From Bacteroides sp. (lineage in GTDB: Bacteria; Bacteroidota; Bacteroidia; Bacteroidales; SM23-62), in contig JAUVKJ010000044.1 in assembly GCA_030592145.1 (NCBI GenBank), positions 1-9,692 of the forward strand: 9,692 nt of DNA, read 5' to 3'. A program made the translations under genes and the position numbers. The notes beneath the pieces were generated by a model. It saw only the letters and a program-made list of their open reading frames with translations, made no database searches and had not been told where the DNA came from. Every line of letters starts with the position of its first letter. The stretch's first letter is position 1. This document shows positions 6,930 through 9,692 of this stretch, in pieces.

Positions 6930-7694
6930 ATGTTCAGGAAAGCAACCATTCATTCGCTTATTATCATCCTGCTTTTCGCGGGAGCTTGCAAGACACCATC
7001 CTCAAAACCGGTAGTCCTGGTCTCCAGGGAATATGGGAACTTATTTATGAACTGGCTTTCACGGGCTGACAACACAATAGAGCGGATCAATATGTATACG
7101 GTTCCAGCCGATTCCATTATGCATTTTTTGTCTCTTGCCAATGGAATAATCATTTCTGGGGGACCCGATATCGATCCTGCCTTATACGGGAAAGCGCCGG
7201 AGGTGGACCGCTGCGGACCCATTGATTATCGCCGGGATACTCTTGAGCTGAGTATGATCCGGTATGCGATGGAGAATGATATCCCGCTGTTGTGCATCTG
7301 CCGCGGACACCAGATCCTGAATGTGGCCAACCGTGGAAGTCTTATCATCGATATTCCTTCCGACTATGATACCACTATCCTTCACCGGACCGAGGGTAAG
7401 CATATGGTCCGGGTCGTTGAGGGAACCCTCCTGTCCGGGATTGTTTCCTCAGACAGTGGCCTGGTAAACAGCCACCATCACCAGGCAGTAGAACGGATCG
7501 CACCCGGATTCCGGGCTGCCGCTTTTGCTCCGGACGGGATCATTGAAGCCATTGAGCCTCTTAACCACACCGGGCATCCATTCATCCTTGGGTTACAGTG
7601 GCACCCTGAGTCCATGATCCGCGAGTCAGATAGTGAATTTTCCCTTCCCGTCGCCATACGATTCATAGAGGAAGTCCACAAAATGCAGCGCTGA
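6930..7694 (+). CDS. Exported lipoprotein hydrolase, class I glutamine amidotransferase / peptidase C26 (PuuD-like)
   Basis: Related to gamma-glutamyl-gamma-aminobutyrate hydrolases, which cut gamma-glutamyl amide bonds with a Cys-His-Glu triad. The 254 residues begin with a lipoprotein leader: a hydrophobic stretch, then LLFAGAC with lipidated Cys20. That predicts a protein anchored outside the cytoplasm, whereas PuuD itself is cytoplasmic. Family motifs: SGGPDIDPALYG (76-87), the nucleophile segment CICRGHQ (122-128) with Cys124, VNSHHHQAV (179-187), and WHPE (224-227) with His225 and Glu227. The usual nucleophile elbow is G-x-C-R-G; here the first Gly is Cys122. The length fits one C26 domain plus a leader. 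It starts at the only ATG that keeps the leader. AT-rich DNA precedes it, with TATTTTTA at 6918-6925 as a weak -7 candidate. It is divergent from the porin. The substrate is unknown; gamma-glutamyl peptides or gamma-D-Glu links of peptidoglycan fragments are possible. Confidence 0.88.
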   Translation: MFRKATIHSLIIILLFAGACKTPSSKPVVLVSREYGNLFMNWLSRADNTIERINMYTVPADSIMHFLSLANGIIISGGPDIDPALYGKAPEVDRCGPIDYRRDTLELSMIRYAMENDIPLLCICRGHQILNVANRGSLIIDIPSDYDTTILHRTEGKHMVRVVEGTLLSGIVSSDSGLVNSHHHQAVERIAPGFRAAAFAPDGIIEAIEPLNHTGHPFILGLQWHPESMIRESDSEFSLPVAIRFIEEVHKMQR

Positions 7695-7738
7695 AAATGC
7701 GCAATACAATCAGCCCTAATGATATTTAACATATAATT

Positions 7739-7777
7739 ATTAATTTAAAATTAATGGATTAGAATGTGCTACGTAGC
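7739..7777. repeat. Two palindromes upstream of the oxidoreductase gene
   Basis: The 118-base gap 7695-7812 has no gene. It holds a perfect 8+8 inverted repeat, ATTAATTT-A-AAATTAAT (7739-7755), and 12 bases further on the perfect 10-base palindrome GCTACGTAGC (7768-7777). The second overlaps TAGCTTTA (7774-7781), which is one base off the TAnnTTTG -7 box and lies about 30 bases before the ATG. This layout would suit an operator at a promoter. The first repeat is all A/T, so it could arise by chance. Confidence 0.3.
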
Positions 7778-7812
7778 TTTATCAAACAAAAATACAGATT
7801 AACAAACATAGG

Positions 7813-9234
7813 ATGAGTAAAACAGTTCTGATTATTGGTGCGGGGCCAGCTGGTTTAGCCTGCGGTTATGAGTTTGCAAAATCGGGAATTAAAGTTGAAG
7901 TGTACGAGGCATCCCCTTTTATAGGGGGGATGGCACGCAGTTTTAACCTATGGGGACAGAGGGTCGACATTGGTCCTCACCGCTTCTTCTCCAAAGAAAA
8001 ACATATTAATGAATTCTTTACCACTCTATTAAAAGGTGATTATACAATGGTGAACCGTCTTACGCGAATTTATTACCGCAACAAGTTTTTCAATTATCCA
8101 ATCAAGCTCTTCAATGTACTTAGGAACTTGTCATTGATTACCATTATACAGATTCTCTGGGAATATCTGATTATCAAGATGTTCCCTAATAAAAACCCGA
8201 CTACGTTTGAGGAATGGGTCTCAAACAGGTTCGGTCGTAAACTTTTTGAGATCTTCTTTAAGCATTATTCTGAAAAGCTCTGGGGGATACCATGCTCAAA
8301 GATCGATGCTGACTGGGCTGCACAACGAATTAAGTCGCTTTCGCTATGGGAAGCCGTAATAAGCGCTATTTTCGGAAATATTGGAGACAAACATAAAACA
8401 TTGCTCGACCAGTTTGCTTACCCGATTAATGGTACCGGTTCTTTGTATAAATACGCTGCAGATTACATAAAAGAGCATGGAGGAAAGTTGAATCTACAAA
8501 CATCTGTTAAACGTGTTGTTCAGAATGCCGACGGGAAAATTACGGGAGTTGAACTTAAGGACGGAGTTATTGTGACAGCTGACCTCGTAGTGTCGACCAT
8601 GCCGCTAACAGTTTTGGTCAAGGGCTTACAGAATGTCCCGAAAGATGTTATCCGAGCAACGGAAAAACTCTATTTTCGTAATACTATACTTGTTTACCTG
8701 GAAGTGGATTCCGTGGAACTATTCAGCGATAACTGGATTTACGTGCATTCACCCGAGGTGAAACATGGTAGGATCACGAATTTTCGAAACTGGAGCAAGG
8801 AACTGAATCGCGACAAAAAGACCACAATTCTGTGCATGGAATATTGGGCTTTCGACAATGACCATATCTGGAAAGATCAAGATGAAAACATTGCAGAGCT
8901 GGCCAAGAAAGAAATACGCTTGCTAAAGCTTGTCCCGGCCCAGACGAAAATATTAGATTCTTATATACTACGGGTGCCAAAGTGCTACCCAGTTTATGAA
9001 ACAGGTTACCAGTTGAACTTGAATAAGGTGGAGAATTATCTCGACACGATTGATAACCTAATTCCCATCGGGCGCTATGGTGCATTCAAATACAACAACC
9101 AAGACCATTCAATCTTAATGGGAATACTGGCGGCTGATAAGATCACTCAGGGGCTGGATATCAACCTTTGGAAGATCAATACGGATGTGGAGTACCAAGA
9201 AGAAGCGAGAATTAAAGATGTTCTTCTGCAATAG
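7813..9234 (+). CDS. FAD-dependent oxidoreductase, amine-oxidase / UDP-galactopyranose mutase-related
   Basis: Flavoenzyme of the NAD(P)-binding Rossmann superfamily that includes protoporphyrinogen oxidase, amine oxidases and UDP-galactopyranose mutase. Proteins of this type often sit in surface-polysaccharide clusters. The 473 residues open with the dinucleotide-binding loop GAGPAG (9-14), Glu32 at the end of strand 2 to bind the ribose, and GGMARSF (38-44). GPHRFFS (54-60) follows, a motif common in this subgroup. The C-terminal FAD-binding part has IGRYGAFKYNNQDHSILMG (419-437). No signal peptide is visible, so it should be cytoplasmic. The ATG at 7813 fits the N-terminal Rossmann fold. 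The gene is alone, AT-richer than its neighbours and avoids the arginine codon CGG (1 of 20), which suggests transfer. It runs head-on into the rRNA operon, separated by a terminator. The exact reaction cannot be told; a sugar-nucleotide mutase or a desaturase are both possible. Confidence 0.85.
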   Translation: MSKTVLIIGAGPAGLACGYEFAKSGIKVEVYEASPFIGGMARSFNLWGQRVDIGPHRFFSKEKHINEFFTTLLKGDYTMVNRLTRIYYRNKFFNYPIKLFNVLRNLSLITIIQILWEYLIIKMFPNKNPTTFEEWVSNRFGRKLFEIFFKHYSEKLWGIPCSKIDADWAAQRIKSLSLWEAVISAIFGNIGDKHKTLLDQFAYPINGTGSLYKYAADYIKEHGGKLNLQTSVKRVVQNADGKITGVELKDGVIVTADLVVSTMPLTVLVKGLQNVPKDVIRATEKLYFRNTILVYLEVDSVELFSDNWIYVHSPEVKHGRITNFRNWSKELNRDKKTTILCMEYWAFDNDHIWKDQDENIAELAKKEIRLLKLVPAQTKILDSYILRVPKCYPVYETGYQLNLNKVENYLDTIDNLIPIGRYGAFKYNNQDHSILMGILAADKITQGLDINLWKINTDVEYQEEARIKDVLLQ

Positions 9235-9307
9235 TATTGTAATTGAAAAGACTGTATTTCACCGAGATATTTGGAGTTGCGTTTTTCTTCCTGCCATTTG
9301 AGCATAC

Positions 9308-9338
9308 AAAAACCCGGGCTCAAAAGAACCCGGGTTTT
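9308..9338. terminator. Bidirectional intrinsic terminator between the oxidoreductase and the rRNA operon
   Basis: AAAACCCGGG (9309-9318) and CCCGGGTTTT (9329-9338) form a perfect 10-base-pair stem. Two more inner pairs (TC with GA) close an AAAA loop after one mismatch. Read on the minus strand it ends GGGTTTTTG just after 5S; read on the plus strand it ends GGGTTTTAA after the oxidoreductase. It can therefore stop both converging transcripts, and is best placed to end the rRNA operon. Confidence 0.88.
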
Positions 9339-9342
9339 AAAA

Positions 9343-9452
9343 AGTCGGCAACGACCTACTCTTCCACAAACGCAGTACCATCGGCGCTGATGGGCTTAAC
9401 TTCTCTGTTCGGAATGGAAAGAGGTGGTTCCCCATCGCTATAGTCACCTTAA
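9343..9452 (-). rRNA. rrf: 5S ribosomal RNA
   Basis: Structural RNA of the large ribosomal subunit. The minus strand reads AAGGTGACTATAGCGATGGGG, then the strongly conserved CCATTCCGAACAGAGAAGTT and AAGCCCATCAGCGCCGATGG, and ends GAGTAGGTCGTTGCCGAC. GGTGAC near the 5' end pairs with GTTGCC near the 3' end to form helix I. Length is about 110 bases, normal for 5S; the exact ends are estimated to within a few bases. It is the last gene of the operon, followed directly by the terminator. Confidence 0.95.
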
Positions 9453-9519
9453 GACTTTCAATATTTTAACGTAAAGGAAAGAGATTAAATTTTTAAAATG
9501 AGTCTTGTAAAAATCCAGA
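9453..9519 (-). other. 23S-5S internal transcribed spacer
   Basis: An AT-rich spacer of about 67 bases with no tRNA. On the minus strand AAGACT (9501-9506) and AGTCTT (9451-9456) are inverted repeats within it. AAAGTC (9453-9458) can instead pair with GACTTT (9341-9346) just past the 5S helix I. Either stem could guide precursor cutting. Confidence 0.75.
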
Positions 9520-9692
9520 GAAAGCTTACGGGTAATTAGTATCGCTCGGCTATGACATTACTGCCTTTACACCTGCGACCTATCAACGTCATCGTCTTTA
9601 ACGACCCTTAAGGGAGATCTCATCTTGAGGTGAGCTTCGTACTTAGATGCTTTCAGTACTTATCTCTTCCAAACGTAGCTACCCTGCAATGC
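9520..9692 (-). rRNA. rrl: 23S ribosomal RNA, 3' end only
   Basis: Main RNA of the large ribosomal subunit, cut by the right edge; only about the last 173 bases are here. The minus strand shows the conserved end of domain VI: GGAAGAGATAAGTACTGAAA, GCATCTAAGTACGAAGC, CCTCAAGATGAGATCTCCC, GATAGGTCGCAGGTGTAAA, and CGATACTAATTACCCGTAAG at the 3' end. The exact 3' base is estimated. It lies upstream of 5S in the usual 16S-23S-5S order, transcribed leftward. Confidence 0.95.

Noticed and set aside
9243..9443. 66-codon plus-strand open frame after the oxidoreductase
   Set aside because: It runs through the terminator and antisense through most of the 5S rRNA gene, so it is a chance frame.
1..9692. 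CRISPR array, tRNA, transposase, integrase or toxin-antitoxin pair
   Set aside because: I looked on both strands and saw no regularly spaced repeats, no tRNA-like cloverleaf (including the 23S-5S spacer), and no protein with matching motifs.

Overview
The window looks like a stretch of a Bacteroidota chromosome, probably Bacteroidales-like. The evidence is a Porin_10-type outer-membrane protein, a lipoprotein MltF, Bacteroidota-style TAnnTTTG promoter elements, almost no Shine-Dalgarno sequences ahead of the genes, and a 5S rRNA that fits this phylum. No plasmid, phage, CRISPR or insertion-sequence hallmark is visible. The order and species cannot be fixed from the sequence alone.

Layout from left to right: (i) 1-2024 holds two divergent membrane-protein genes, a DMT/EamA transporter cut by the left edge and a LolC/LolE-type ABC permease. 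Both seem to start at GTG and they are 54 bases apart. (ii) 2077-2628 encodes an unrecognised single-pass membrane protein with coiled coils on both sides of the membrane. Divergent from it is a NudL-type CoA pyrophosphatase (2729-3364). (iii) 3333-6867 on the minus strand holds a large outer-membrane porin followed by an MltF-type lytic transglycosylase lipoprotein, whose end overlaps the end of the Nudix gene by 32 bases. (iv) 6930-7694, divergent from the porin, is a predicted lipoprotein with a class I glutamine-amidotransferase / peptidase C26 fold. (v) 7695-9234 is an AT-richer segment with one FAD-dependent oxidoreductase related to UDP-galactopyranose mutase. (vi) 9308-9692 is the 3' end of a minus-strand rRNA operon: a bidirectional terminator, the 5S gene, a short spacer, and the 3' end of the 23S gene.

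Most genes concern the cell envelope: lipoprotein export or ABC permease, porin, peptidoglycan lysis, a secreted amidohydrolase, and perhaps surface-sugar modification. They are mostly separate transcription units; porin-mltF is the only plausible co-transcribed pair. I did not find a convincing new multi-gene system. The points most worth a second look are the exported C26 hydrolase with a changed nucleophile elbow, the nearly leaderless porin promoter, the unknown double coiled-coil membrane protein, and the compositionally foreign oxidoreductase beside the rRNA operon.
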